DNA from: Flaccisagitta enflata
Lineage: Eukaryota; Chaetognatha; Sagittoidea; Aphragmophora
Direction: 5' to 3'
Length of the DNA: 64,000 nt
Assembly: GCA_965153355.1 (NCBI GenBank)
Contig: OZ231126.1
Span: forward strand, 83,824,001-83,888,000
The translations under genes were made by a program, and so were the position numbers. This document shows, piece by piece, positions 1 through 10,182 of this stretch (position 1 is its first letter; the number at the start of each line of letters is the position of its first letter). The notes beneath the pieces were generated by a model. It had not been told where the DNA came from. It saw nothing but the letters and a program-made list of their open reading frames with translations, and ran no database searches.

Positions 1-415
1 TGACCTTCTATCTGTCTGTCCTTCCATCCATCCGTCCTTCTGTCCGTCCGTCCTTCTGTCCGTCTCTCTGTCTATCTGTCCTTCCCTTCCCCTCCCCCTT
101 GGCCATCAGAGCCTCAAGTCTGCAGTTTCAGACCTGTTTTTGGCCCTCTGAGCCCTCAAACTAGCCCTTTCAGACCTCAATTTAGCCCTTGAGAGCTCAA
201 ATCAGCCCTCCAGACCTCAAATCCGCCCTCTAGGCCTCAAATCAACTCTTCAGGCCTCAAATTTGTCCTCTAGGCCTCAAGCCTGCCCCCCAAACCTCAA
301 ATCCGCTCTTTTGGAATAAACTCTGCCATCGCGACTTCAAGTCCACCTCAAGACATCTCAAAAATCTCCCCTGTGTCCTACAGAACATTAGTCCTTTGGG
401 GCCGCTGCTCTGCTC
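1..415. repeat. Truncated copy of TIR element family A with minisatellite core
   Basis: The segment runs from a TCCG/TCTG microsatellite (1-90) through about ten diverged 19-20-bp units of the type CTCAAATCAGCCCTCCAGGC to an end resembling CCTGTGTCCTACAGAACATT and GGGGCCGCTGC (about 370-412). The complete copy at 32191-32581 shows the same order between perfect inverted ends. The left end here lies outside the window. The following GGTACCACTGACCATGTGCG stretch also follows the 32-kb copy, so the repeat unit may be larger than its TIRs. Confidence 0.7.
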
Positions 416-544
416 TTATTCCACAACTTCACTTGATCACTCCAAGTAGGGCATCGGGTACCACTGACCATGTGCGATCCTTGGATGACTAGTTAGTCTC
501 ATGCACGCAACTCTGCAACCTCCTTTGTCCGTTGGTCCGTCCGT

Positions 545-955
545 CTGTCTGTCCGTCTGTCCAACAACAACAACAACAACAACAACACGCAACAACAACA
601 ACAGCAACAACAACAGCAACTACAACAGCAACAGCAACAACAACAACAAGAACAGCAGCAACAACAGCAACAACAACAGCAGCAGCAGCAGCTCAACAAA
701 TCAGCAACAGCAGCAAAGCAGCAACAGCAGCAACAACAACAGCAACAACAGCAGCCAGCAACAACAACAGCCAGCAACAACAGCAACAGCAACAACAGCA
801 ACAGCAACAGCAGCAGCAGCAACAACAACGGCAGCGACAACTCGACAGCAGCGATGTCAGCGACAGCAACGACAACAGCAACAACGACGACAACAGCGAC
901 AACAGCAGCAACAACAGCAACAACAGCAGCAACAGCAACAAAAGCAACAACAACC

Positions 956-1043
<88 letters not shown>

Positions 1044-1066
1044 CTACAACAACAACAACAACCAAT
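545..1066. repeat. CAA/CAG trinucleotide microsatellite, about 520 bp
   Basis: Interrupted CAA/CAG repeats become a pure CAA run at about 955-1042. Long open frames (poly-Q, poly-N and poly-T on the + strand, poly-L, poly-V and poly-C on the other) are a by-product of the repeat. No splice sites or unique coding sequence support a gene. The array starts inside the TCCG stretch of a degenerate hairpin-ended repeat (about 488-560). Confidence 0.9.
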
Positions 1067-1327
1067 GACCAATGACCGTTTGCTGCATTATCGTCCATTA
1101 TCATCGGTATTTGCCACGCGACTTTCACTGCGTTATCTCGACAATTTAATGGTTTTTAGAATTGATAATATCTTTTTTTTTTTTTATTTATTCATGCGGC
1201 CACAAAATGGCAAATTATTTTATTGCCACATCGAGGTTGGGATGAGTCTTTTTTCCAGCGGATTGGTTCATACTGTTGCATCATTGGAATTGAATCAGGA
1301 CTATTTGTGGCATCGTGAACGCAGTTT

Positions 1328-1592
1328 TTAGTTGCGGAAATGCTACTCTTTTAGAAGCTTTGTCCATCCGTCCGTCTGTCCATCGGTTCATCTGTCCATC
1401 TGTACGTCCGTCCATCCATTGGTCTGTCCGTCGGTCCATCCATCGGTAATGATAGGGTTGAAAAATGAGTGTTTTAGATACTTTTTGTGTATGTTTGTGT
1501 GTGGGTTGGAGGTTGGGGTGTAAATGGGGGTTGGAGCATGGAGCCCCTTCCCACCCGTCCACAACGATATTGTGACCCCGCGTCACTTGTTT
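1328..1592. repeat. Hairpin-ended short repeat, GTTGCGG subfamily, decayed
   Basis: It opens with TTTTTAGTTGCGGAAATGC, continues with a TCCGTC microsatellite and closes with CACCCGTCCACAACGATATT and GTCACTTGTTT. The better copy at 61791-62036 has the same ends. The left hairpin has lost complementarity. Confidence 0.65.
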
Positions 1593-1917
1593 AACTGTTG
1601 TCGGATGAATGGAGAGAAATAATCAAGTGTATTGTCAGGAATGGTTACACCTGATCAGTTTCTTTAAATGTGGTGAAAGCAAGAAAGAAGCGTTTGTTCT
1701 GTTACATTGATGAACGACATTTAAGCAAATCAGTAGATAACTAGCTCTACAGATGAGGTGATGGAAAAACAGAAATGTGCGCTCTGTTCTATTGAAAGAT
1801 GAAACCTGCCATATGAAATCTAACTTGAGCCATTTGCACGCGTTTGACAGAGTTCAAGCTGTTGAATTGTTTTTTTTTAAAAACCAAACTGATCAAAACA
1901 CAAACTCCAACAGCATG
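1593..1917. other. Unassigned non-coding sequence
   Basis: AT-rich unique-looking sequence with no ORF, repeat or RNA signature that I recognise. Confidence 0.5.
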
Positions 1918-2435
1918 CATGCGGTTCTAATGTGATGGCGAGAAAAAATTAGTACAAACGCGGTTCTAATGTGATGAAATGTTGTGATGGCGAGAGAGGA
2001 AATTAGTGTGAATGCGGTTTTAATGTGATAAAATGATGTGATGGCGAAAAAGAATTAGTACAAATGCGGTTCTGATGTGATGAAATGCTGTGATGGTGAG
2101 AGAGGAAATAAGTGTGAACACGGTTCTAATGTGACGAAATGCTGTCATAGCGAGAAAGAATTAGTAGGTACACAGTTCTAATGTGATGAAATGCTGTGAT
2201 GGTAGGAGAGGAAATTAGTGTGAATACGGTTCTAATGTGATAAAATGCTGTTACTGCTAGAGAGAATTAGTACCAATGCCGTTCTGATGTGATGAGATGC
2301 TGTGATAGTGAGAGAATAAATAAGTGTGAACGCGGTTCTAATGTGATGAATTGCTGTGATGGCGAGAGAAGAATTAGTGTGAACGCGATTCTAATGTGTT
2401 GAAATGCTGTGATGGCGAGAGAGGAAATTAGTGTT
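1918..2435. repeat. Minisatellite of about 55-60-bp units
   Basis: About nine diverged tandem copies contain GCGGTTCTAATGTGATGAAA, then GCTGTGATGGCGAGAGAGGA, then AATTAGTGTGAAC. Units alternate in the length of the GAGAGAGGA part. A second motif, GTGACTGTCCATCTGCCATG, recurs three times just downstream (about 2503-2725). Confidence 0.85.
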
Positions 2436-2835
2436 TACGCTTATCGTCCCATTTGGCCAAATCCAATTTACGCTCGCGATTCCATTTGCCGCTTCGTCAG
2501 TTTGTGACTGTCCATCTGCCATGAAAGTTTACTTCATTGTCTGTCCATTTTCCACTTCGTCAGTTTGTGACTGTCCATCTGCCATGAAACCCTTTTCTCT
2601 TCGACTGTCTCTTAGTCTTTTATTTCTTTTTCTCTGGCTATCTAGCTGTCAGTTTGTCTCTATTTTTGTGTCGGTCCATTTGCCTCTTCGTTAGTCTATG
2701 ACTGTCCATCTGCCATCCTGCCATGAAACCTTTTCTCAACGCCAGCCTGACTGTTTGTCAGTCCTTTTCTCTGGATATCTGTCTCTCTGATGATCTGCAT
2801 TTCTCAATCTCTTATAGTCTCTTTCTCTGTTTCTG

Positions 2836-2936
<101 letters not shown>

Positions 2937-3344
2937 CACATAGACACAAATTTTCACACTAAATCAGTATCGGTTGAGTATCACCGTGTAGAGACGTTTG
3001 CCATGTTGTTCTTTGAAACGCAAATTAAGGCCAAATGCCAAATTAGTCCGCGCGTGTCTCAACTTCTTCGTGTTCTTCGTGTTCTTCGTGATCTTCTTAT
3101 TCTGCGTCCTTGACTATATCACTTCTCCATTGGCCTCCAGAGTGTCATCATTGACTCTCAGTATACAAAACGAGCCACAAAATCAGTTTTTGGAGGTCGC
3201 CGTTGATTAGCTTTTCCTCCTCGTAAGCACGCGCGCACGCACACAGAAGGACATGCAAAAGAGATGCACAAGAAGAAGAAAATAGTATGAACAGATTAAC
3301 AATGTAAAATATCAAATATCATCCACGTCATCATATAGAACTAC

Positions 3345-3762
3345 AACCTACCTACCTACCAACCTACCTACCTACCTACATACCTACCTACCTACCTACC
3401 TACCTACTAGGGTGACTGAAAATATGGTCATATTTGAATCTGGTCTCCCTCGCGGGAGAAATGAGACCATTTCCATCACAGATGATAACCCTAAAATCTG
3501 GTGGCAATCAAATGAAGTTTACTCATGGCCGCAACCCCCCCTCATCTCCCATAGAAAATATACAGGAAGGAATTTGGCCTCAGCAGCTTCCTATCTTTTA
3601 TAATGGGAATGGGGTGGGGTTGCGGCCATGAGTAAACTTTGTCTGATCATCTCCAGATTTTAGAGTTACCATCTATAATGGAAATGGACACATTTCTCCC
3701 GCAAGGAAGACGAGATTCGGATTTGACCATATTTTAAGTCACCCTACTACCTACCTACCTGC
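3345..3762. repeat. (CCTA)n microsatellite split by a MITE
   Basis: CCTA/CCTAC repeats occupy about 3345-3407 and resume at about 3741-3762. The interruption is the inverted-repeat element at 3408-3746. Confidence 0.85.
3408..3746. mobile_element. Fold-back MITE, 339 bp
   Basis: The ends TAGGGTGACTGAAAATATGG and CCATATTTTAAGTCACCCTA are imperfect inverted complements. Inner segments also pair (GTTTACTCATGGCCGCAACC at about 3518 with GGTTGCGGCCATGAGTAAAC at about 3617), so nearly the whole element can fold. It has no ORF of its own and is presumably non-autonomous. It sits inside the CCTA microsatellite with CTA on both sides. Confidence 0.85.
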
Positions 3763-5158
3763 CGACGCGTAGATACGCCCTGTAAAGAGATGTGATGACG
3801 GACCTACTCACTGAAACAGCACTAGGATAATAATACGGCCACAACAGCCATTAAGCCCATTACCCCTCTCCATCACATAACCGCCCATCTTGTTTACCAT
3901 GAACTCCGCCCACTTGCCAAAATCATATCACGCATCCACAAAAAATGTTCACGCTGTTGCCATTGTCTTCGTCGTCTTCGTCGTCTTTGTCGTTATCGTT
4001 GTCATCGTAGTCGTCCTCAATGACGTGAAATGAGCATCTCGGTATAATTAAGTTAGATTCGCGTTTTAGTCGTAAAGGGAAATCATCGTCATTTTTCCGA
4101 TTAGACTACGGCGACTTCGATCAGTAACTGCGCACAAAGCTTCACGCGATTCCATTCTCTGATTGGTCAGTTTGTCAAAGAACTCGGCTTTGATTGGTTC
4201 ATCAGAGCGTCAAGGCGTCCTTTCACGTGTCTTGTCAAACCATCAAGGACAAACCGATAAAACAAGACCGTCGGCGTTGACTGAAGGCCTCTTCGCATTC
4301 TTCGTTTCTGCCGACAAGTGACTATTTTTCGGTGACCGCTGCCGACTTGACGATAAGGACCGGTAAAAAGATGTAGTTACACTCTGCTTTAACGGATCTA
4401 ATGAGTAATTGAAACCCACTTACATATGATACAAAATTTTGGTCCTTTCATGCCAATTCTTTTCATCGCTTATTGGCGATAATAGATATCCGCCCGTAAC
4501 AGATAAATTTTGTAAGTCCCTTGATATATGTCATTGCAGGGATCAACGGTACACTTTTTTTGGGCAAGCCTTCAATGTTCTTAAATTTTGAGCTGTTTTA
4601 AGGCTTACACGTTTTTGAAATGTTTTTAATTTAAACACAGTTTTAAACATTCTACTAAGTACGTTTTTAACTTCTTAATTAGTTGAGTTTGACATCAAGG
4701 AGAAAATGAAGGATAAAGTCAATTAAACAACAAAGCAGCAGGTTTAAACGTTTTAAGTAAATGTTAACATCAATGAAAATAGATAGATACACGCTATGAA
4801 ATGTGAGACATGATTTGCTGAACAGAAAAGATACAGCGTCAGTCAATCTACAAGTAACAATCAATTAAAAAAAAGCCCAGAAAAGAATGTTCTTAGATTT
4901 TTAAGATTTTCAACCTAATGTTTTTGAATTTTCTAAGAAATGAAGCCTTCCAATGTTCTTAGCATGTTCTTTAATTTTGACAATTTGAAGCCTAACGTTC
5001 TTATAAACTTGGTTCCTATAAAACAAGTACCCCGGGGTACAACGATGCGTCCACATGCTGCTTAGCTTATTAAGAATGATGCAATATTGCATCAATCATG
5101 TGGAATGATGCAATGACTTAACATTTTGGGGTATTTTCTTGAGTTTCAACCACTTTCG
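3763..5158. other. Intergenic sequence without recognisable gene
   Basis: This holds a short degenerate GTCGTCTTC tract (about 3965-4010) and AT-rich unique sequence. Around 5030-5055 a palindrome ACCCCGGGGT is followed by CAACGATGCGTCCACATG, which resembles the inner end of the GATGCG hairpin-repeat subfamily. I see no convincing exon. Confidence 0.5.
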
Positions 5159-5334
5159 ACTCGTGGGTTACGGACTGGGCCGGATTAACCATGGGGCAGA
5201 TGGGGCAATGCCCCAGGACCCTGCGCCCCAGGGGGCCCCACACCTTTGGGGAGAAAGGGGAAAAAAAAAAGAAAAAAATGAAAAAAAGGTAAAGGAGAGA
5301 AAAAAAAGAAGAAAAAGAAAAAAAAACACAACAA
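5159..5334. repeat. Fragment of GGGCCGGATTAACC repeat, A-rich tail
   Basis: GGGCCGGATTAACCATGGGG is followed by a GCCCCAGG-rich segment and an A-rich tract. The same motif in reverse closes the tandem array at 20306-20415. It lies immediately upstream of the LTR-element insertion site. Confidence 0.55.
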
Positions 5335-5338
5335 GGCC
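5335..5338. other. Target-site duplication GGCC, left copy
   Basis: GGCC directly precedes the 5' LTR and is repeated directly after the 3' LTR (19432-19435). Joining the flanks gives AACAAGGCCGGATACACGG, which matches the intact repeat junction at about 59085-59105. This confirms both the insertion boundaries and a 4-bp duplication. Confidence 0.85.
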
Positions 5339-5625
5339 AGTAAGGTCACGTGATCCATATTCATTACATCGTTGGAATCACTCTTCCTCCTCTTCCCCGT
5401 CTCTCTCTCTCTTTGGAAATCGATTTTGTAATGATTCATGCACGTTTGGAAAAGTTAAGAGAAAGAAGCAAATAAAATGTAAAATATTTCTTAAAATTCG
5501 TTGCGTTTCTTTGTAGAGCCTTTTAAGGCTCAAATGTGACTAGCTTTCTCTCTCAACGATTATCAGCTATACTAGCAACTATCCCGTCAGCAGCTACGCG
5601 CCTATATCGTCCTCTGTACTTTATT
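5339..5625 (+). repeat. 5' LTR, 287 bp
   Basis: One mismatch to 19145-19431. It contains a polyadenylation signal AATAAA at 5471-5476 and a CT-rich stretch at about 5399-5414. There is no TG/CA terminal dinucleotide; it starts AGTAAGG and ends CTTTATT. Promoter elements were not identified with confidence. Confidence 0.95.
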
Positions 5626-5643
5626 TGGTGGCTTCGAAAATTC
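5626..5643 (+). other. Primer-binding site
   Basis: TGGTGGCTTCGAAAATTC begins immediately after the LTR with TGG, the complement of a tRNA 3' CCA end. It predicts a primer tRNA whose acceptor strand begins GGCTTCG. I could not assign the tRNA isotype. Confidence 0.7.
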
Positions 5644-5690
5644 GTCGCGTCTCCGTAAAAGAAAAAAAAAAAAGATACTTTTTTTTCGTC

Positions 5691-6578
5691 ATGGATCACA
5701 CTGTGGTTCCCGTCACATCCCGTCAATTGGAGGATCGTATCTCGGCAGCCGAATTGCGTCTCCAACAGCTTCTCCCCGGGATAGAAGCAGAATTCAGATG
5801 CCAAATATGTCATCGTCTTGCAGCTGACCACAAAGACGGAAACGTCCGTGGTTGCAATCGCGCGAAGCTAGTTGACCAGGAATACATCGACGATTTACAT
5901 GCTCAAATGACCCATATTGAGCAAGCGGTATCCATGGCAGAAAAATTGGATGATTTTTCTGCGATGGAGGCAGAGTTGGTTTCATTGCGATCTGACATGG
6001 ACCAACTCGAGAGTGAGCACAAACAAGTAGTAATTGAGCTTGATGCGTCCAAAGTAAATTTGTCTGTCCGTGATAAATTGATCAAAAATCACAACAAAAA
6101 AGTCTTTGAACTTGTTTCTTCCCTTTACAATCTTTACAAGGGCGCAAGTCAAGGCACCGTCGACCTTCAGGCAGCAAGTGATGAATTTGTTCGCATCAAA
6201 GATCATTTTGCGTCTTCGTCCTCACACACCGACTTCCCTGAACTCCCAAAAGTTTCGACGTCAAAGGATAACTCTAAGTCAAAACGCTCGTCTGTCCGTT
6301 TTGTTGATTCTCCTACTTCTAGTCCGTCTAAAGATGGGCAGTCTCAATCAGGAGCAGACAGACCGACTGGATCAAACAGACAGACCCGTCCAACACAACA
6401 GACAGACGGACATGCCTCAGCCAGTCAAAATCAACCGAGACTCTCAGACAGAAATTTCCCCAATCAACTTTTTCCAGCTCCCATCGATGCCCCATCATCG
6501 TCAAATGATGATGACGACGGCGACGACGACAACGACGACAACAACGACAACGACGACGACGGCGACGCCGATCAAGTC
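5691..6578 (+). CDS. gag: Gag, amino-terminal part, interrupted by LINE
   Basis: The ATG at 5691 follows a 65-bp leader and opens a frame that continues to a TGA at 6738-6740. Gag sequence proper should stop at 6578, where the nested LINE begins. About 296 residues: an early Cys cluster (CQIC followed by a later Cys), then a long charged heptad-rich segment at about residues 70-165 that looks like a coiled coil, then a Ser/Thr- and Asp/Asn-rich linker. No standard capsid motif was seen in this half; the capsid- and nucleocapsid-like parts lie in the continuation at 10183-11364. The codon phase across the 14-bp duplication is the same on both sides, so this is one gene split by insertion. The hybrid frame beyond 6578 encodes about 54 LINE-derived residues. 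Confidence 0.75.
6565..6578 (+). other. LINE target-site duplication, left copy
   Basis: ACGCCGATCAAGTC at 6565-6578 is repeated exactly at 10169-10182. It lies in the gag frame in the same codon phase at both places. Confidence 0.8.
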
Positions 6579-9500
6579 TCTTCCAATGCCCCGGCCTTTT
6601 GGAATTTATTCCTCGGTGGAAGGGATTGTTACCCCATATGGGGTATACAAAATCGGGGTCCGCGGCCTCAGCTGGCTGGGGCAGCGGGTCAATTCGCCCA
6701 GCAATCGAATTTTTCGTCGGGCGGCGCCAATCCGGCATGACGTCGCCTGTTAAGCGTTGCCGGAATCTCACCTGCGTCTCCTTCTTCGTCACCGTCTCAA
6801 TCTTCTCCTCTTCTCCCTTCTCTCGCCTTCTCATCGTCACCCTTCTCATCATCAGTGGAATCCACCCCAATCCTGGTCCGCGTCGCCCCCCTCGCTCATC
6901 CACCAACAAGATCATCTCTTGGAACTGTGACGGCATCGGCAATTCGGCTACGGAGTTAAAACACTTTCTTGCGAGGAACAATGTTCTAGTAGCATGCGTT
7001 CAAGAATCAAAATTGAGTGTAAATTCCAATACTCCGTCTTTCCCTGACTTTACAGTAATCCGTCGTGATCGTGGTGGTGGTGTTGGTGGTGGGGGTCTCC
7101 TCACCCTCGTCCATCAATCCGTCGAATTCATCGAGCTACCGTCTCCTATCAGCGACAACGTCACCGAACTCACCTTAATCCAAGTCAAAATCGCCGGTCT
7201 TCAGCTAAAAATTGCCAACGTCTACATCCCGCCAGCATCGTCGGACAACATCCCTCGCAATTTCCGTGCTTCTCTCGCGCCTCTTCTCTCCGACGGAGTC
7301 TTGGTCTTTGGCGATGTCAATTGCCACAACGATGAGTGGTCGTCAGGCGTCGCGGATAATTGCGGCGACATTTTGGCTGCTGAAGTCGACGCCTCTGGTC
7401 ATGTCGTCATGAACAACCCCGATGTCGCTACTCGTCCGTGCTCCGACACCTCTCCCGACGTGGTTTTTGTTCCTTCGTCTCTGGCGTTGAATTTCGAGTG
7501 GAGAGTGCATACCACCCTGAATTCTGACCACCTTCCCATCTCGCTTTCGTTCGACGACGATTCACCGCCGCCGCGTGGAGGGAAAACTTTCATCAATTTC
7601 AAAAAGGCTAACTGGAATGGGTTCAAGCGCGATTCGGAAGAACTCTTCTCTCGCCTTTCTCCACCGTCATCATGCTCTCAGGGAGAAAAGGAGTGGCGTC
7701 GGATTTTACAAAAATGTTCTGCTCGTCATGTCCCGGCGGGGTACTACAGGACATTTGCGCCAGGTCTTGACACTGCTTCTGCCGCCCTCATCGACGAACG
7801 GGATGAACGCCGCCGTCAGGATCCAAATGACCCTGCAATTGGGGATCTAAACCGTCGCATTTCTGCTTCCATCTCCGACGCTTCTCGCACTCGGTGGATG
7901 GGGGCCGTCAAGGATGCTGACCGCCGGACAAACCCAACTCGCTACTGGCGTCTGTTGAAAAACTTGTCCGGGAAACGTGCAAATTCTTATCCTAATCAGC
8001 CAATCGTCTTCAAGGATCATCCAATGACTAAACGTTCTTCCATCGCTAATAACTTTGTAAAATTTTATACCAATATTCGCGAATTCAAACAGGACAAAAA
8101 TTCGAGGAAGATCTATAAAAATCTTAAAGTTTGCAACCCGCTAGATCATAATTACACGCCGTTTTCCGATCAAAACACAATTGATGCCATAAAGGCGAGC
8201 AAGAATTCGTCCGCGGCCGGCCCAAATGGCATCACGATGCTTCACTTGAAGAATCTTGGGCCACAAGGAATTCGCTATCTGACCCACCTTTCCAACCTCT
8301 CGGTTCAGAAGGCCGATATTCCCTCACTTTGGAAGTCTGCACATATCATCCCTATCCTTAAGCCGGGTAAACCGGCCGACCGTGCGGGATCTTATCGTCC
8401 AATTTCACTCCTATGCCCGGAAGTAAAGGTCCTTGAACGCATGAATTTGGGCATCCTGAAGGCGTCTCTACCCTCCCACCCGTCCCAACATGGTTTCCGG
8501 TCACAACGGTCAACCGTTACTGCACTTCTCCCTCTTGCTAACCAGGTCGCCTCTGGTTTCAACGAGAAGAAGCCCGCGCTACGAACTGGCCTCCTCTGCG
8601 TCGATTTGGCCAAAGCCTTTGATGTGGTGACACATCATAAGCTCTTGGAGCGGATCGGTCAGACTGACCTAAACCCTAACATGAAGCGTTGGCTCGTCTC
8701 CTACATGCGCGATCGGAAGGTGCGATGCCTCTATCAAGGCAAAGCCTCCAAGTGGAGGAAGCTGAAGATGGGGGTTCCTCAGGGGAGCGTGCTTTCTCCA
8801 CTCCTCTTCAATTTCTATTCCAAAGACATTTCTCCCGCCACCGACTCTTTCGTTCCCAACGTGGATGAACGTTATGCAGACGACAATCATGCCGCCTCCT
8901 CTGCCGTCCCTCCTGCTGTCATAGCCACCAACCTCTCCTCGGCTGCGAAGAATATCGTTGACTCTGCTGCCGTCCTCGACATGTCGGTCTCGGCTGCCAA
9001 ATCCACGGTAACCCTCTTCACTCCTTGGACGAAGGAATTTGGACGACTTCCGCCGGTTTCCGTTGACAACGAGGTCATTCCTCAAGACAACAACCCGAAA
9101 CTCCTTGGCGTCATCTTGGACCCGACATGGACTTTCGCTGCTCACGCCAAACACGTTGCCAAGAAAGCTAGTAGTCGCTTAAATGTTCTGAGGGCCTTGT
9201 CGGATTCTTCTTTCGGTCACGATAAGGAGTGTCTAACCTTGTCTTTCAAAGCATTCATCCGTCCATTCTTCGATTACGCAGCTCCCATAGTTTTCCCAAA
9301 TTACTCGGCCACCTCCATCCTCCGCCTCCAAACCATCCAGAATCGCTGCCTTCGCGCTATTACCGGTGCTCATCTTGCTTCCTCCATCGACCACCTTCAT
9401 CAAGAGACTCAAATCCTGCCTGTCGCTGACCATTTGAATCTTCTCTCGTCTCAGTTTCTAGTCCGTGCCTTAAATTCTAGTCATCCTTCGCATCACCTCG

Positions 9501-10168
9501 TCAACTCTCCTCCTCCTCCTCATCACCGCAAAATGAAGGAAACGCTTCGTTCAAAGTGTTGGGGTTCTGTTGAGCAGTTCCTGCAGGACGGGATCTTGCC
9601 TCCAGGAAAAGTGAAGGAAGCGTTGAGAGGAATCCACGCTAACATTGTCAGTGACGTCGTTGATTCATTTGGCCCAAACCGGGTCCTTGGAACTATTCCA
9701 CCTCTGATTCATCCCAGCGAAAAATCTCTTCCTAGAACTACTCGGACCGTCTTAAGCCAACTACGTTCGGGTCATTGTTCAAGGCTCATGGATTTTCGCC
9801 ATCGCATTGGTCGCGCGGACGACGACCTCTGCCCCGACTGTCGAGTCGTTTCCCATTCAACTAGCCACCTATTTGACTGCAATAGCAACCCGACTAGTCT
9901 GACGCCTACGGCCCTTTGGGAATCTCCACGAGAAGCGGCGACTTTCCTTGCCTCCACTTCCTCCTTCCGTGATCTTCCGGATCCCGGTCCTTCTCCTCCT
10001 CCTCCTCCTCCGAGACCCAGACGAAGACCGAGACCACCACCAGAACCACCTCCAGACTAACTATGGTGGCAGCCGTCGGTACGGTAACCTACCGTTAATT
10101 TGATCAATCAACGACGGTTCTCCACCAAGCCCAGATTAATTCGGTTGTGCTGGTTAACAACAACAACA
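6579..10168 (+). mobile_element. Non-LTR retrotransposon (LINE), nested in gag
   Basis: A 3.59 kb insert flanked by a 14-bp direct repeat, with one long endonuclease-RT ORF, a short 3' UTR (10061-10155) and an AAC-repeat tail (about 10156-10168). No separate ORF1 is present, so the copy is either 5'-truncated or belongs to a single-ORF lineage. It has the same orientation as the host element. The intact ORF and undecayed duplication indicate a recent insertion. Confidence 0.85.
6599..10060 (+). CDS. LINE endonuclease-reverse transcriptase
   Basis: An intact ORF of 1153 codons; the likely start is the in-frame ATG at 6737 (residue 47) rather than 6599. Domains in order: a hydrophobic stretch with a 2A-like GIHPNPGP (residues 87-94); an APE-type endonuclease with WNCDGIG (108-114), QES (about 135), GDVNCHN and SDH; a LINE RT with SYRPISLL, AFD, GVPQGS and catalytic YADD (759-762); a C-terminal cysteine/histidine cluster of CPDC type; and a Pro-rich tail. 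No RNase H domain was seen. This domain set fits the Jockey/CR1/L2-like APE LINEs; the exact clade needs a tree. The product would perform target-primed reverse transcription. Confidence 0.92.
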   Translation: MEFIPRWKGLLPHMGYTKSGSAASAGWGSGSIRPAIEFFVGRRQSGMTSPVKRCRNLTCVSFFVTVSIFSSSPFSRLLIVTLLIISGIHPNPGPRRPPRSSTNKIISWNCDGIGNSATELKHFLARNNVLVACVQESKLSVNSNTPSFPDFTVIRRDRGGGVGGGGLLTLVHQSVEFIELPSPISDNVTELTLIQVKIAGLQLKIANVYIPPASSDNIPRNFRASLAPLLSDGVLVFGDVNCHNDEWSSGVADNCGDILAAEVDASGHVVMNNPDVATRPCSDTSPDVVFVPSSLALNFEWRVHTTLNSDHLPISLSFDDDSPPPRGGKTFINFKKANWNGFKRDSEELFSRLSPPSSCSQGEKEWRRILQKCSARHVPAGYYRTFAPGLDTASAALIDERDERRRQDPNDPAIGDLNRRISASISDASRTRWMGAVKDADRRTNPTRYWRLLKNLSGKRANSYPNQPIVFKDHPMTKRSSIANNFVKFYTNIREFKQDKNSRKIYKNLKVCNPLDHNYTPFSDQNTIDAIKASKNSSAAGPNGITMLHLKNLGPQGIRYLTHLSNLSVQKADIPSLWKSAHIIPILKPGKPADRAGSYRPISLLCPEVKVLERMNLGILKASLPSHPSQHGFRSQRSTVTALLPLANQVASGFNEKKPALRTGLLCVDLAKAFDVVTHHKLLERIGQTDLNPNMKRWLVSYMRDRKVRCLYQGKASKWRKLKMGVPQGSVLSPLLFNFYSKDISPATDSFVPNVDERYADDNHAASSAVPPAVIATNLSSAAKNIVDSAAVLDMSVSAAKSTVTLFTPWTKEFGRLPPVSVDNEVIPQDNNPKLLGVILDPTWTFAAHAKHVAKKASSRLNVLRALSDSSFGHDKECLTLSFKAFIRPFFDYAAPIVFPNYSATSILRLQTIQNRCLRAITGAHLASSIDHLHQETQILPVADHLNLLSSQFLVRALNSSHPSHHLVNSPPPPHHRKMKETLRSKCWGSVEQFLQDGILPPGKVKEALRGIHANIVSDVVDSFGPNRVLGTIPPLIHPSEKSLPRTTRTVLSQLRSGHCSRLMDFRHRIGRADDDLCPDCRVVSHSTSHLFDCNSNPTSLTPTALWESPREAATFLASTSSFRDLPDPGPSPPPPPPRPRRRPRPPPEPPPD

Positions 10169-10182
10169 ACGCCGATCAAGTC
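10169..10182 (+). other. LINE target-site duplication, right copy
   Basis: Exact repeat of 6565-6578, directly after the AAC tail of the LINE. Confidence 0.8.

Noticed and set aside
499-1331. Long poly-Q/N/T and poly-L/V/C open frames, including a 276-aa one
   Set aside because: All frames of a CAA/CAG array stay open; there is no unique domain, splice pattern or family match.
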